Shown here one piece after another: positions 19,630 to 28,143 of a stretch of DNA of 64,000 nucleotides; the stretch's first letter is position 1, and each line of letters opens with the position of its first letter. The position numbers were made by a program, and so were the translations under genes. Source of the DNA: Amycolatopsis thermophila (lineage in GTDB: Bacteria > Actinomycetota > Actinomycetes > Mycobacteriales > Pseudonocardiaceae); assembly GCF_030814215.1 (NCBI RefSeq), contig NZ_JAUSUT010000001.1:4960001-5024000 (forward strand), read 5' to 3'. The notes beneath the pieces were generated by a model that was given only the letters and a program-made list of their open reading frames with translations, ran no database searches and had not been told where the DNA came from.

Positions 19630-20846
19630 CGAGCCTCCGATCGGTACTTCTTGAGCTCGCGGTGGGCGAGCGAGCGCTTGTGGACCTCGTCCGGTCCGTC
19701 GGCGAACCGCAGCGTGCGGATTCCGGCCCACATCTGCGCCAGCGGGAAGTCCTGCGACAGCCCGCCCGCGCCGTGCGCCTGGATCGCCTTGTCCAGGATC
19801 CACTCGACGGTCTTCGGGGTGGCGATCTTGATCGCCTGGATCTCGGTGTGGGCGCCGCGGTTGCCGACGGTGTCCATCAGCCACGCGGTCTTGAGCACCA
19901 GCAGCCGCAGCTGTTCGACCTTCACGCGCGACTCGGCGATCCAGTCCTGCACCACGCCCTGCTCGGCGATGGGCTTGCCGAAGGTGGACCGGCCCAGGGT
20001 GCGGCGGCACATCATCTCGATGGCCCGCTCGGCGATGCCGATCGAGCGCATGCAGTGGTGGATCCGGCCCGGGCCCAGGCGGGCCTGCGCGATGGCGAAC
20101 CCGTCGCCCTCCTCGCCGATCAGGTTGTCGGCGGGCACCCGCACCTCGTCGAAGATGACCTCGGCGTGCCCGCCGTGCGAGCCGTCGTCGTACCCGAACA
20201 CCTGCATCCCGCGCTTGACGGTCACACCGGGCGTGTCCCGCGGCACCAGGATCTGGCTCTGCTGCCGGTGCGGTTCGGCGTCCGGGTCGGTCTTGCCCAT
20301 GACGATGAAGACCTTGCAGTTCGGGTTCATCGCGCCGGTGATGTACCACTTGCGGCCGGTGATGACGTAGGAGTCGCCGTCCCGGCGGATGCGGGTGGCG
20401 ATGTTGCGCGCGTCCGAGGACGCCACGTCCGGCTCGGTCATCGCGAACGCCGAGCGGATCTCGCCGTCCAGCAGCGGCTGCAGCCACTGCTTGCGCTGCT
20501 GCTCGGTGCCGAACATCGCCAGCACTTCCATGTTTCCGGTGTCCGGTGCGGAGCAGTTCAGCGCGACCGGCGCGAGGTGCGGGCTGCGGCCGGTGATCTC
20601 GGCCAGCGGCGCGTACTGCAGGTTGGTCAGCCCGCCGCCGTGCTCACCCGGCAGGAAGAAGTTCCACAGGCCGCGCTTGCGCGCCTCGGCCTTGAGGTCC
20701 TCGACCACGGGCGGGAACGTCCACGGGTTCGCGCGCTCGGCGAGCTGCTCCTCGTAGACCGGCTCGGCGGGGTAGATGTGGGAGTCCATGAACTCGAGGA
20801 GCCGCTCGCGCAGTTCCTCGGTGTGCGCGTCGAAGGCGAAGTCCAT
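19626..20846 (-). CDS. ACAD10/11-type acyl-CoA dehydrogenase
   Basis: A 406-residue dehydrogenase of the subgroup corresponding to the dehydrogenase half of eukaryotic ACAD10/ACAD11. It has SAFAMTEPDVASSDARNI, WYITGAMNPNCKVFIVMGKTD, and the subgroup's C-terminal LRFADGPDEVHKRSLA. In eukaryotes this domain is fused behind a kinase-like phosphotransferase domain; here the matching phosphotransferase is the next upstream gene, only 3 bp away. Together they suggest removal of a 4-hydroxyl (through phosphorylation) from 4-hydroxyacyl-CoAs, as known for ACAD11 and bacterial levulinate (Lva) enzymes. Function is inference from family and pairing. Confidence 0.86.
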   Translation of the reverse strand: MDFAFDAHTEELRERLLEFMDSHIYPAEPVYEEQLAERANPWTFPPVVEDLKAEARKRGLWNFFLPGEHGGGLTNLQYAPLAEITGRSPHLAPVALNCSAPDTGNMEVLAMFGTEQQRKQWLQPLLDGEIRSAFAMTEPDVASSDARNIATRIRRDGDSYVITGRKWYITGAMNPNCKVFIVMGKTDPDAEPHRQQSQILVPRDTPGVTVKRGMQVFGYDDGSHGGHAEVIFDEVRVPADNLIGEEGDGFAIAQARLGPGRIHHCMRSIGIAERAIEMMCRRTLGRSTFGKPIAEQGVVQDWIAESRVKVEQLRLLVLKTAWLMDTVGNRGAHTEIQAIKIATPKTVEWILDKAIQAHGAGGLSQDFPLAQMWAGIRTLRFADGPDEVHKRSLAHRELKKYRSEAR

Positions 20847-20849
20847 TGA

Positions 20850-21869
20850 TCAGTCCTTCAGGGTGTCGAGGCCGAGCGAAACGAGCGGGACCACCGCGGC
20901 GCCGATCTGGTCGAAGCCTTCACCGACGGTCTGGCCCTGGCTGAACCGGTAGTAGATGCCCTCCAGGATCACGGCGAGCTTGAAGAAGGCGAACCCCACG
21001 TACCAGTCCAGCGCCGAGACGTCCCGGCCGGAGCGGGCGGCGTAGCGCGCGATCATCTCGTCGGTGCCCGGGTAACCGGGGGCGGTGCTGACGTTGGACA
21101 CGATCTCCAGGTTGACCTTGCCGCGCTCGGCGTAGGCGACGAGCAGGGCCAGGTCGGTGAGCGGATCGCCGAGCGTGGACATCTCCCAGTCCAGCACGGC
21201 GGTGATGCGGTCGTCGGCGTCGACCAGGACGTTGTCCAGCCGGTAGTCGCCGTGCACGATCGCCGCCGGCCCGGACGCGGGGATGGCGCGGGCCAGCTGG
21301 TCGTGCAGGTCGTCGATGCCCGGCAGGTCCCGGCTCCGCGAGGCGTCCAGCTGCTTCTTCCAGCGCCGCACCTGGCGTTCCAGGAAGCCCTCCGGGCGGC
21401 CGAAGTCGCCGAGGCCGACCGCGGCCGGGTCGACGCCGTGCAGGTCGACGAGGGTGTCCGTCAGGGACTCGGCGATCGCCCTGGTGCGCTGCGGCCCGAG
21501 CACCTCCAGCTCGCTCGCCGCGCGGTAGGGCGTGCCCTCGACGAACTCCATCACGTAGAACGGCGCGCCGATCACGTCGGTGTCCTGGCACAGCGTGATC
21601 GTGCGCGGCACCGGCACGGCGGTGTCGCCGAGCGCGCTGATCACCCGGTGCTCGCGGGACATGTCGTGCGCGGTGGGCAGGACGTGCCCGAGCGGCGGCC
21701 GGCGGACGACCCAGCGGGCGGTGCCGTCGCCGACGATGTAGGTCAGGTTCGAGCGGCCGCCCTGCACCACCTGGCCGGTCAACGGCCCGCGCACCAGCCC
21801 GGGGGAGTGCTCGTCGAGATACCGGCGCAGGCGCTCGAGATCGAGTCCGGGCAGTGCCTCCTGGCTCAC
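20850..21869 (-). CDS. APH-like phosphotransferase (ACAD10/11 kinase-domain type)
   Basis: A 339-residue protein of the aminoglycoside phosphotransferase/choline kinase fold. It has an N-lobe with GGRSNLTYIV and VVRRPPLGHVLPTAHDM, the Brenner motif IVHGDYRLDNVLVD, and the metal motif VLDWEMSTLGDPLTDL. RRPP and SAHDM-like segments are typical of the kinase domain of ACAD10/11, not of antibiotic kinases. GTG at 21869 follows AAGGAGGACC. It is the first gene of the operon down to 17345 and lies behind the palindrome at 21892-21909. Probable substrate: hydroxyacyl-CoA. Antibiotic resistance is unlikely. Confidence 0.85.
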   Translation of the reverse strand: MSQEALPGLDLERLRRYLDEHSPGLVRGPLTGQVVQGGRSNLTYIVGDGTARWVVRRPPLGHVLPTAHDMSREHRVISALGDTAVPVPRTITLCQDTDVIGAPFYVMEFVEGTPYRAASELEVLGPQRTRAIAESLTDTLVDLHGVDPAAVGLGDFGRPEGFLERQVRRWKKQLDASRSRDLPGIDDLHDQLARAIPASGPAAIVHGDYRLDNVLVDADDRITAVLDWEMSTLGDPLTDLALLVAYAERGKVNLEIVSNVSTAPGYPGTDEMIARYAARSGRDVSALDWYVGFAFFKLAVILEGIYYRFSQGQTVGEGFDQIGAAVVPLVSLGLDTLKD

Positions 21870-21891
21870 TGGTCCTCCTTGCCTCGTTGCT

Positions 21892-21909
21892 ATACCGACC
21901 AGTCGGTAT
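21892..21909. promoter_or_regulatory. palindromic operator of the phosphotransferase/ACAD operon
   Basis: ATACCGAC-CA-GTCGGTAT has perfect 8-bp arms and a 2-bp centre, 22 bp upstream of the GTG at 21869. Its size suits a TetR dimer. The sequence differs from the other two palindrome types in the window, so another regulator is expected. Confidence 0.6.
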
Positions 21910-21926
21910 GTCCCACCGTAGCGGAA

Positions 21927-21944
21927 ACCCGCCCGGAGGCGGGT
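21927..21944 (-). terminator. terminator of the FabG-MaoC operon
   Basis: ACCCGCC-loop-GGCGGGT gives a 7-bp GC stem with a 4-nt loop, followed on the minus strand by TTT. It lies 8 bp behind the MaoC stop at 21952. Confidence 0.6.
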
Positions 21945-21951
21945 CTTCGCG

Positions 21952-22404
21952 TCAGGCGATGAGCCGCGTGACCCACTCGGCCACGCACGCCGGCTTGGAC
22001 TCACCGTCGATCTCGATGGTCCAGCGCGTCACCACCTGCTTGCCGCCCGGCACGTCGGTGACCTCGGCCAGTTCGGCGACGCCGCGGATCTTCGAACCGA
22101 CCTTGACCGGCTGCGGGAACCGGACCTTGTTCAGGCCGTAGTTGATCCCCATCTTCAGCCCGTCGACGCGGTAGGTGGCCGCCGAGAGCAGCGGCAGCAC
22201 CGACAGCGTCAGGAAGCCGTGCGCGATCGGGCCACCGAAGGGGCCCTGCTTGGCCTTCTCGACGTCGACGTGGATCCACTGGTGGTCGCCGGTCGCATCG
22301 GCGAAGGTGTTGACCTGCTCCTGCGTGACGGTGTGCCAGTCGCTCGTGCCCAGCTGCTGGCCCACGGCCGCGGTGAACTCGTCCAGTCCGGAAAACACGC
22401 GCAT
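21952..22404 (-). CDS. MaoC family dehydratase / (R)-specific enoyl-CoA hydratase
   Basis: A 150-residue hot-dog protein of the MaoC/NodN type that hydrates enoyl-CoA or dehydrates (R)-3-hydroxyacyl-CoA. The catalytic Asp and His are in FADATGDHQWIHVD, followed by GPFGGPIAHGFLTLSVLP. It starts at ATG 22404, 2 bp after the FabG-like gene stop, so the two form an operon: a ketoacyl reductase and a hydratase acting on (R)-3-hydroxyacyl-CoA, as in polyhydroxyalkanoate precursor supply or fatty-acid interconversion. No PHA synthase lies nearby. Confidence 0.87.
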   Translation of the reverse strand: MRVFSGLDEFTAAVGQQLGTSDWHTVTQEQVNTFADATGDHQWIHVDVEKAKQGPFGGPIAHGFLTLSVLPLLSAATYRVDGLKMGINYGLNKVRFPQPVKVGSKIRGVAELAEVTDVPGGKQVVTRWTIEIDGESKPACVAEWVTRLIA

Positions 22405-22406
22405 GA

Positions 22407-23168
22407 TCAGTCCTTCGGTCCGCCGGCGACGTAGATGACCTGGCCGGACACGAAGCCCGCGCCCTCGCTGACCAGGAACGACACCGTGTTGGCGATGTCC
22501 TCGGGCTTGCCGACGCGCTGCACCGGGATCTCCTTGGCCGCGAAGGCCTTGAAGTCCTCGAACGGCACGCCCAGCCGCTCCGCGGTGGCCGCGGTCATGT
22601 CGGTCTCGATGAAGCCCGGCGCGATCGCGTTCGCGGTGATGCCGAACTTGCCCAGCTCGATGGCCAGGGTCTTGGTGAAGCCCTGCATCCCGGCTTTGGC
22701 CGCCGAGTAGTTGACCTGACCGCGGTTGCCCAGCGCGGAGGTGCTGGACAGGTTGACGATCCGGCCCCAGCGCTGCTCGGTCATGTGCTTCTGGACCGCG
22801 CGGGTCATCAGGAACGAGCCCTTGAGGTGCACGTTCATGACCGAGTCCCAGTCCTCGTCGGTCATCTTGAAGATCAGGTTGTCCCGGGTGATGCCGGCGT
22901 TGTTGACCAGCACGGCCGGCGCACCGAGCTCCGCGGCGACCCGGGCGACGGCGGCCTCGACCTGCTCGGTGTTGCTGACGTCCAGCGCGACGCCGATCGC
23001 CTTGCCGCCGGCCGCGGTGATGTCCTCGGCGCCCTGCTTCACGGACTCCTCGTTGAGGTCCAGCAGGGCGACGGCGAAACCGTCCGAGGCCAGCTTGCGC
23101 GCGACGGCGGCGCCGATGCCTCGGCCGGCGCCGGTCACGATGGCGACCCGGGAGTGGGACTCGGTCAC
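22407..23168 (-). CDS. 3-oxoacyl reductase (FabG-like SDR)
   Basis: A 253-residue SDR reducing 3-ketoacyl thioesters with NADPH. Motifs are TGAGRGIG, NNAGITRDNLIFKM, the active-site serine in LSSTSALGNRGQ, and YSAAK. The NNAGITRDN segment is characteristic of FabG/PhaB. GTG at 23168 follows GGAGG. It is the first gene of a two-gene operon with MaoC, and the palindrome at 23196-23211, identical to the one beside the TetR gene at 13.8 kb, lies 28 bp upstream. Repression by that TetR is likely. Confidence 0.88.
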   Translation of the reverse strand: MTESHSRVAIVTGAGRGIGAAVARKLASDGFAVALLDLNEESVKQGAEDITAAGGKAIGVALDVSNTEQVEAAVARVAAELGAPAVLVNNAGITRDNLIFKMTDEDWDSVMNVHLKGSFLMTRAVQKHMTEQRWGRIVNLSSTSALGNRGQVNYSAAKAGMQGFTKTLAIELGKFGITANAIAPGFIETDMTAATAERLGVPFEDFKAFAAKEIPVQRVGKPEDIANTVSFLVSEGAGFVSGQVIYVAGGPKD

Positions 23169-23195
23169 GGGAAATCCTCCTCGTCGTTGAGCGCG

Positions 23196-23211
23196 GTAAG
23201 CGAGCGCTTAG
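23196..23211. promoter_or_regulatory. TetR-type operator, copy 2
   Basis: The 16 bases GTAAGCGAGCGCTTAG are identical to 14471-14486, including one flanking base on each side of the TAAGCG/CGCTTA palindrome. It lies just upstream of the FabG-like gene. Confidence 0.65.
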
Positions 23212-23238
23212 AAAGTTACTCGCCTCCGCGCGTGGCGC

Positions 23239-23916
23239 CTAAGTGACCTGGGTCACCCGCGTCCGGTTCGATCGTAGTAACGGCACAGCCAGCGTGGCGA
23301 GCGCGAGCAGTTCGGTGGCCGCGAGCAGGCGTTCGACCAGGCCTAGCGGAATCGTCTGCCACCACGGGCCGCCACCGGCGAGCGTGTAGGCGATCGCGCC
23401 GAGGATGAGCCCGAACCAGGCGAGCGAGACGATCGCCAGCGCGCGGGCCGCCCACCGCCAGCGCGGCGAGTCCGGGAAGATGCGGCGCGCCGCCAGCAGC
23501 AGCCCGATCGGCAGGCACACGAACCCGACGACGCTGGAATAGCGGTGCACGACCCCGCCCAGGCTCGGGCCCACCGACCAGTCGGTCTTGGGGAACGCGA
23601 CGACCACCAGCAGGCTCACCGTCCACAGTGCACCGAGGACGACCGCGGCCGAGCGTGCCGGCAGCGCGCGCATCAGCACGTGCGCGGCGAACAGCACCGC
23701 CGAGCCGACGGCGATCAGCAGCACGGCGATGTCGAAGATCCACTTGTTGGTGCTCAGCGCGTACTCGCTGATCGTGCGGCGGACCGGGCTGATCCGGTCG
23801 GTCGGCGGGAGGAACTGCAGGAGCAGCACGAGAGCGGCGCCCCCGGCCAGTGCGGCCAGGCAGGCCAGGGCCAGGACCCGCAGTGAGCGGGAGGGGATCG
23901 GGGCGGTGGCGGTCAC
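23239..23916 (-). CDS. DUF998 family membrane protein
   Basis: A 225-residue integral membrane protein with about six hydrophobic segments. Between the first two is the DUF998-type stretch RISPVRRTISEYALSTNKWIFD, and a conserved-looking FPKTDWSVGPS lies in a loop. No catalytic motif or transporter signature is visible. The GTG at 23916 is chosen because the start of similarity to the family is there and a TAGACT -10 lies 7 nt upstream; the open frame continues far beyond but is antisense to the aldo-keto reductase. Role unknown. Confidence 0.75.
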   Translation of the reverse strand: MTATAPIPSRSLRVLALACLAALAGGAALVLLLQFLPPTDRISPVRRTISEYALSTNKWIFDIAVLLIAVGSAVLFAAHVLMRALPARSAAVVLGALWTVSLLVVVAFPKTDWSVGPSLGGVVHRYSSVVGFVCLPIGLLLAARRIFPDSPRWRWAARALAIVSLAWFGLILGAIAYTLAGGGPWWQTIPLGLVERLLAATELLALATLAVPLLRSNRTRVTQVT

Positions 23917-23923
23917 CTGCCCG

Positions 23924-23929
23924 AGTCTA
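23924..23929 (-). promoter_or_regulatory. -10 box of the DUF998 gene (leaderless)
   Basis: TAGACT on the minus strand lies 7 nt before the GTG at 23916; no ribosome binding site is visible. Confidence 0.5.
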
Positions 23930-24002
23930 GGGACGGCGCTGTGGGGGTTTTGTGATCTTCCGGGCGGTTTCGGCTGGTCCGCGCGGCGCTGGTGGTGCCG
24001 CC

Positions 24003-24008
24003 TAGGAT
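24003..24008 (+). promoter_or_regulatory. -10 box of the aldo-keto reductase gene (leaderless)
   Basis: TAGGAT lies 7 nt before the ATG at 24016 and no Shine-Dalgarno sequence is present. It is back to back with the DUF998 promoter. Confidence 0.5.
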
Positions 24009-24015
24009 CATCGGT

Positions 24016-24993
24016 ATGGAGCAACGGGTTCTCGGCCGCACCGGCCGGCCGGTGTCGGTGGTCGGACTCGGCACGTGGCAGCTGGGCGCCGACTGGGGCG
24101 AGGTCGCCGAGGCCGACGCGCTCGCGGTGCTGACGGCCGCGGCCGAGGCGGGCGTCACCTTCTTCGACACCGCCGACGTCTACGGCGACGGGCGCAGCGA
24201 GCGGATCGTGGGACGGTTCCTGCGCGAGCGCCCGGGGATCTTCGTGGCGACCAAGATGGGCCGACGCGCGCCGCTCGACCCGGCCCAGTACACGCTCGAC
24301 AACTTCCGGGCGTGGACCGACCGGTCGCGGGCTAACCTCGGCGTGGACCGGCTCGACCTGGTGCAGCTGCACTGCCCGCCCACGGCGGTCTATTCGAGCG
24401 ACGCGGTGTTCGACGCGCTCGACACGCTGGTCGCCGAGGAGCGGATCGCCGCGTACGGGGTGAGCGTCGAGACGTGCGACGAGGCGCTGACCGCGATCGC
24501 CCGCCCGGGCACGGCGAGCGTGCAGATCATCCTCAACCCGTTCCGGCTCAAGCCGCTCGACCGGGTGCTGCCCGCCGCGGCCGAGGCCGGGGTCGGGATC
24601 ATCGCGCGGGTGCCGCTGGCGTCCGGCCTGCTGTCCGGCCGCTACACGAAGGACACGGTGTTCGCGGCGGACGACCACCGCACGTTCAACCGCCACGGCG
24701 AGGCGTTCGACCAGGGCGAGACGTTCTCCGGGGTGGACTTCGCGACCGGGGTGGAGGCGGCGGAGGAGTTCGCCGCGCTCGCGCCTCCCGGGGCCACGCC
24801 GGCACAGACCGCCCTGCGGTGGATCATCCAGCAGCCGGGGGTGACGTCGGTGATCCCGGGGGCGCGTTCGGCGGAGCAGGCGCGGGCCAACGCGGCGGCG
24901 GCTTCGGTGCCGCCGCTGCCGCGGTCCACCCTGGACGCGGTGCGTGACCTGTACGACCGGCGCATCCGCGCGCAGGTGCACCACCGCTGGTAG
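24016..24993 (+). CDS. aldo/keto reductase
   Basis: A 325-residue NADPH-dependent AKR with a TIM-barrel fold. It shows FFDTADVYGDGRSERIVG (catalytic Asp and Tyr), VATKMG (catalytic Lys), DLVQLHCPP (catalytic His) and the cofactor region TSVIPGARSAEQARANAAA. The family reduces aldehydes and ketones; the group with ATKMGRR is the general YghZ/PdxI-like class of AKRs, and no substrate can be assigned. It is convergent with the single-chain carboxylase gene, whose stop is 5 bp from its own. Confidence 0.86.
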   Translation: MEQRVLGRTGRPVSVVGLGTWQLGADWGEVAEADALAVLTAAAEAGVTFFDTADVYGDGRSERIVGRFLRERPGIFVATKMGRRAPLDPAQYTLDNFRAWTDRSRANLGVDRLDLVQLHCPPTAVYSSDAVFDALDTLVAEERIAAYGVSVETCDEALTAIARPGTASVQIILNPFRLKPLDRVLPAAAEAGVGIIARVPLASGLLSGRYTKDTVFAADDHRTFNRHGEAFDQGETFSGVDFATGVEAAEEFAALAPPGATPAQTALRWIIQQPGVTSVIPGARSAEQARANAAAASVPPLPRSTLDAVRDLYDRRIRAQVHHRW

Positions 24994-24998
24994 TCCCG

Positions 24999-27900
24999 TC
25001 ACTCGCCACCGGCGCGGTGACGGCCGAGTGGTTCACCGCCGGCACCGGCCGTCGCGGCGAGGGTGCGGATGATCGCGGCCCGGGTGCCGGCGGGGTCGAT
25101 CACGTCGTCGATCTCGAAAACCGTCGCGGTGCTCAGCGCCTTGCCGCGCTCGTAGTACTCGGCCACCAGTTCGGTGTAGCGGGCGTGCCGGGCCTCGGGG
25201 TCGGCGATCGACTCCAGCTCCTTGCGGAAGCCCAGCCGCACCGCGCCCTCCAGGCCCATGCCGCCGAACTCGCCGGTCGGCCAGGCCACGGTCAGCGCCG
25301 GCGCGTGCAGCGAGCCGCCGGTCATCGCCATCGCGCCCAGACCGTAGGCCTTGCGCAGCACCACCGCGACCAGCGGCGAGGTGACCCGGGCCCCGGCGAC
25401 GAACAGGTCGCCGAACCGCCGCACCGTCGCGGTCTTCTCCGCCTCCGGCCCCACCATGAACCCCGGGGTGTCCACGAAGGACACCACCGGCAGCCGGTGG
25501 GCCCGGCACAGGTTCAGGAACCGCGCGGCCTTGTCGGCGGCGTCACCGTCGATCGCGCCGCCCAGGTGGCCCGGGTTGTTCGCCAGCACACCGACCGGGA
25601 TGCCGCCGATGCGCGCCAGCGCGGTGATCACGCCGGTACCGAACCCGGCCCGCAGCTCCAGCAGGCTGTCCCGGTCGGCCACTGTGGACAGCACCGGGCG
25701 CACGTCGTAGACCCGGACGCGGTTCTCCGGCACGAGGTGCCGCAGCCGCCGCTGGTCGTGCGGCTCGCCGGCCTCGCGTGGCCCGGCGAAGTACGACAGG
25801 TACCGCCGGGCCACCGCCACGGCCTCGGCCTCGTCGGCGGCCAGCACGTCCACGACCCCGTTGGCGTACTGCACGGGCATCGGCCCGACGTCGCCGGGCG
25901 CGACCACGCCCAGCCCGCCGCCCTCGATCATCGCCGGGCCGCCCATGCCCAGCGAGCTGTCCTCGGTCGCGATGACGACGTCGCACACGCCGGCCAGTGC
26001 CGCGTTGCCGGCGAAGCAGTAGCCGGACACGATCGCGATCGTCGGGACCTCGCCGGCCAGCAGCGCGGCCATGCGGAACGTCGGCACGTCCAGCTGGGCG
26101 ACCGCCGAGGTGTCCGTGTCACCCGGCCGTCCGCCGCCGCCCTCGGCGAACAGCACCACCGGCAGCCGCCGGTCTCGCGCGAGCCGCAGCATGCGGTCGG
26201 TCTTGCGGTGGTTGTGCACGCCCTGCGTGCCGGCGAGCACGGTGTAGTCGTAGGCCAGCACGACCGCCGGCTGCCCGCCGATCGTCGCGGTGCCGGTGAC
26301 CATTCCGTCGGCCGGGGTGCGGCGGATCAGGTCGTCGACGTCCCGGCGGCGCCGCTGCGCCGCGATCGCCAGCGCGCCGTACTCGGTGAAGCTCCCCGGG
26401 TCGCAGAGGTCCTCGACGTTCTCCCGCGCGGTCCGGTGGCCGGACTCGTGACGGCGGGCGACCGCGTCCGGCCGCGCGGAGTCGAGGCCGATTTCGTGCC
26501 GCGCGAGCGTCTCGGCCAGGTCGGGGCGGACGCGGTCGAGGTCGGCCTCGCTCACCTCGCCGGCGCCCGCGGTGTCCCCGTTCTCCCGCAGCGACACCAG
26601 CGGCGCCCCGGCCGTCACGGTGTCGCCCGCCTTGACCGCGACCCCGAGCACCACCCCGCCGCGATCGGCCGTGATCACGTGCTCCATCTTCATCGCCTCG
26701 AGCACGACCAGCTCCGCCCCGGCAGGCACCGTCTCGCCCTCGGCGACGCACACCTGCACGACCACACCGTGTTGCGGAGCGGCCACCGTCCCCGGCGTGG
26801 CGGCCGGTCCGGCGATGTCCTCGGCGAGGTCCGGCAGACGGCGGTCGACGAACGTCGTGTCCACGGTGCCGACTGGCTCGGCCAGCAGGGCCCGCAGCAG
26901 CGCGATGTTGGTCGGCGGCCCGGCGATCGCGAACTCGCCGAGCGCCCGGCGCGCGCGGGCGGCGGCTCGCCCGGGGTCGGCCCCGGTGACGATCACCTTG
27001 GCCAGCAGCGAGTCGTAGCGCGGGTTGCCGGCGTAACCGGGGTAGCCGTGGGTGTCCACCCGGATGCCGTGCCCGGTGGGCGGCTGGAACACCGTCAGCG
27101 GGCCGCTGCCGGCCAGCACCGTGCCGTCCGGGCGGACGGTCTCGGTGTTCACCCGCGCCTGGATCGCGATCCCGCGGGGTTGCGGCGTGCCGGGGTCCAG
27201 CGACTCGCCGGCGGCCAGCCGCAGACCCAGCTCGACCAGGTCGAGACCGGTCACCTCCTCGGTCACCGTGTGCTCGACCTGCAGCCGCGGGTTGACCTCC
27301 AGGAACACGAACTCCTCGCCCGTCACCAGGAACTCCGCAGTGGCCAGTCCGCGGTACACAGTGGACCCGACGAGCCGGACGGCGGCCTCGTGCAGACGCG
27401 CCCGGACGCCGGCGGGCAGAGCTGCCGGGGCGATCTCGATCAGTTTCTGGCGCCGCCGTTGCAGGCTGCAGTCCCGGTCGCCCAGCGCCACCGTGGTGCC
27501 CCCGTCGCCGGCGACCTGCACCTCGATGTGCCGGGCACGGGGGAGGAGCTGCTCGAGGTAGACCGACCCGTTGCCGAACGCGGCCAGCGCCTCCGAGGAG
27601 CACCGGCGCAGGGCCGCGGGCAGCTCGGTGGGGTCGGTCACCGGCAGCACCCCGCGCCCGCCGCCCCCGGCCACCGCCTTCACCATGACTGCGCCGTGCT
27701 CGGCGAGGAACGCCTCGGCCGTGGCCGGATCGGCCGGCCCCTCGGTGCCGGCGAGCACCGGGATGCCCAGTTCGCGGGCCCGCGCCCGGGCGCTGGTCTT
27801 GTCGCCGAACAGCGTCAGCGCTTCCGCGGAGGGCCCGGCGAACCGGATGCCGGCCGCCGCGCACAGCCGGGCCAGCAGTGGGCTCTCGGACAGGAATCCG

Positions 27901-28139
27901 TAGCCGGGGTGCAGGAAGTCGCATCCGGCGCGCCGGGCGGTGCCCACGATCGAGGCCGCGTCGAGATAGGCGGCCGGGCCGGTGCCGGGGATCCGCTCGG
28001 CGTGGTCGGCGCGGGTGACGTGGGCGCAGTCGGCGTCGTCCTCGGGGTACACGGCGACGGTGCGGAAGCCGAGCCCGGCGGCGGTGGCGATGATCCGGAC
28101 GGCGATCTCGCCCCGGTTCGCGACGAGCAGGGACGGCAC
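24999..28139 (-). CDS. single-chain acyl-CoA carboxylase (BC-BCCP-CT fusion)
   Basis: A 1046-residue protein combining all three parts of a biotin carboxylase system. Biotin carboxylase spans about 1-450 (ANRGEIAVRI, AVAGGGGRGV, EVNPRLQVEHTVTEE). The BCCP module carries biotinyl Lys484 in EAMKMEH. A carboxyltransferase spans about 540-1040 with AEGGGGRPGDTD, GYCFAGNAALAG and GFMVGPEAEKTATVRRFGDL. Separate alpha and beta chains are the rule in actinobacteria (and are seen at 5.3-8.9 kb); single-chain forms are known for some long-chain acyl-CoA carboxylases. The substrate is therefore uncertain. GTG at 28139 follows GTGAGG. Confidence 0.88.
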   Translation of the reverse strand: MPSLLVANRGEIAVRIIATAAGLGFRTVAVYPEDDADCAHVTRADHAERIPGTGPAAYLDAASIVGTARRAGCDFLHPGYGFLSESPLLARLCAAAGIRFAGPSAEALTLFGDKTSARARARELGIPVLAGTEGPADPATAEAFLAEHGAVMVKAVAGGGGRGVLPVTDPTELPAALRRCSSEALAAFGNGSVYLEQLLPRARHIEVQVAGDGGTTVALGDRDCSLQRRRQKLIEIAPAALPAGVRARLHEAAVRLVGSTVYRGLATAEFLVTGEEFVFLEVNPRLQVEHTVTEEVTGLDLVELGLRLAAGESLDPGTPQPRGIAIQARVNTETVRPDGTVLAGSGPLTVFQPPTGHGIRVDTHGYPGYAGNPRYDSLLAKVIVTGADPGRAAARARRALGEFAIAGPPTNIALLRALLAEPVGTVDTTFVDRRLPDLAEDIAGPAATPGTVAAPQHGVVVQVCVAEGETVPAGAELVVLEAMKMEHVITADRGGVVLGVAVKAGDTVTAGAPLVSLRENGDTAGAGEVSEADLDRVRPDLAETLARHEIGLDSARPDAVARRHESGHRTARENVEDLCDPGSFTEYGALAIAAQRRRRDVDDLIRRTPADGMVTGTATIGGQPAVVLAYDYTVLAGTQGVHNHRKTDRMLRLARDRRLPVVLFAEGGGGRPGDTDTSAVAQLDVPTFRMAALLAGEVPTIAIVSGYCFAGNAALAGVCDVVIATEDSSLGMGGPAMIEGGGLGVVAPGDVGPMPVQYANGVVDVLAADEAEAVAVARRYLSYFAGPREAGEPHDQRRLRHLVPENRVRVYDVRPVLSTVADRDSLLELRAGFGTGVITALARIGGIPVGVLANNPGHLGGAIDGDAADKAARFLNLCRAHRLPVVSFVDTPGFMVGPEAEKTATVRRFGDLFVAGARVTSPLVAVVLRKAYGLGAMAMTGGSLHAPALTVAWPTGEFGGMGLEGAVRLGFRKELESIADPEARHARYTELVAEYYERGKALSTATVFEIDDVIDPAGTRAAIIRTLAATAGAGGEPLGRHRAGGE

Positions 28140-28143
28140 CGCC

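Noticed and set aside
20850-21869. Aminoglycoside resistance kinase
   Set aside because: N-lobe motifs and operon partners point to the ACAD10/11 kinase-domain group, not antibiotic kinases.
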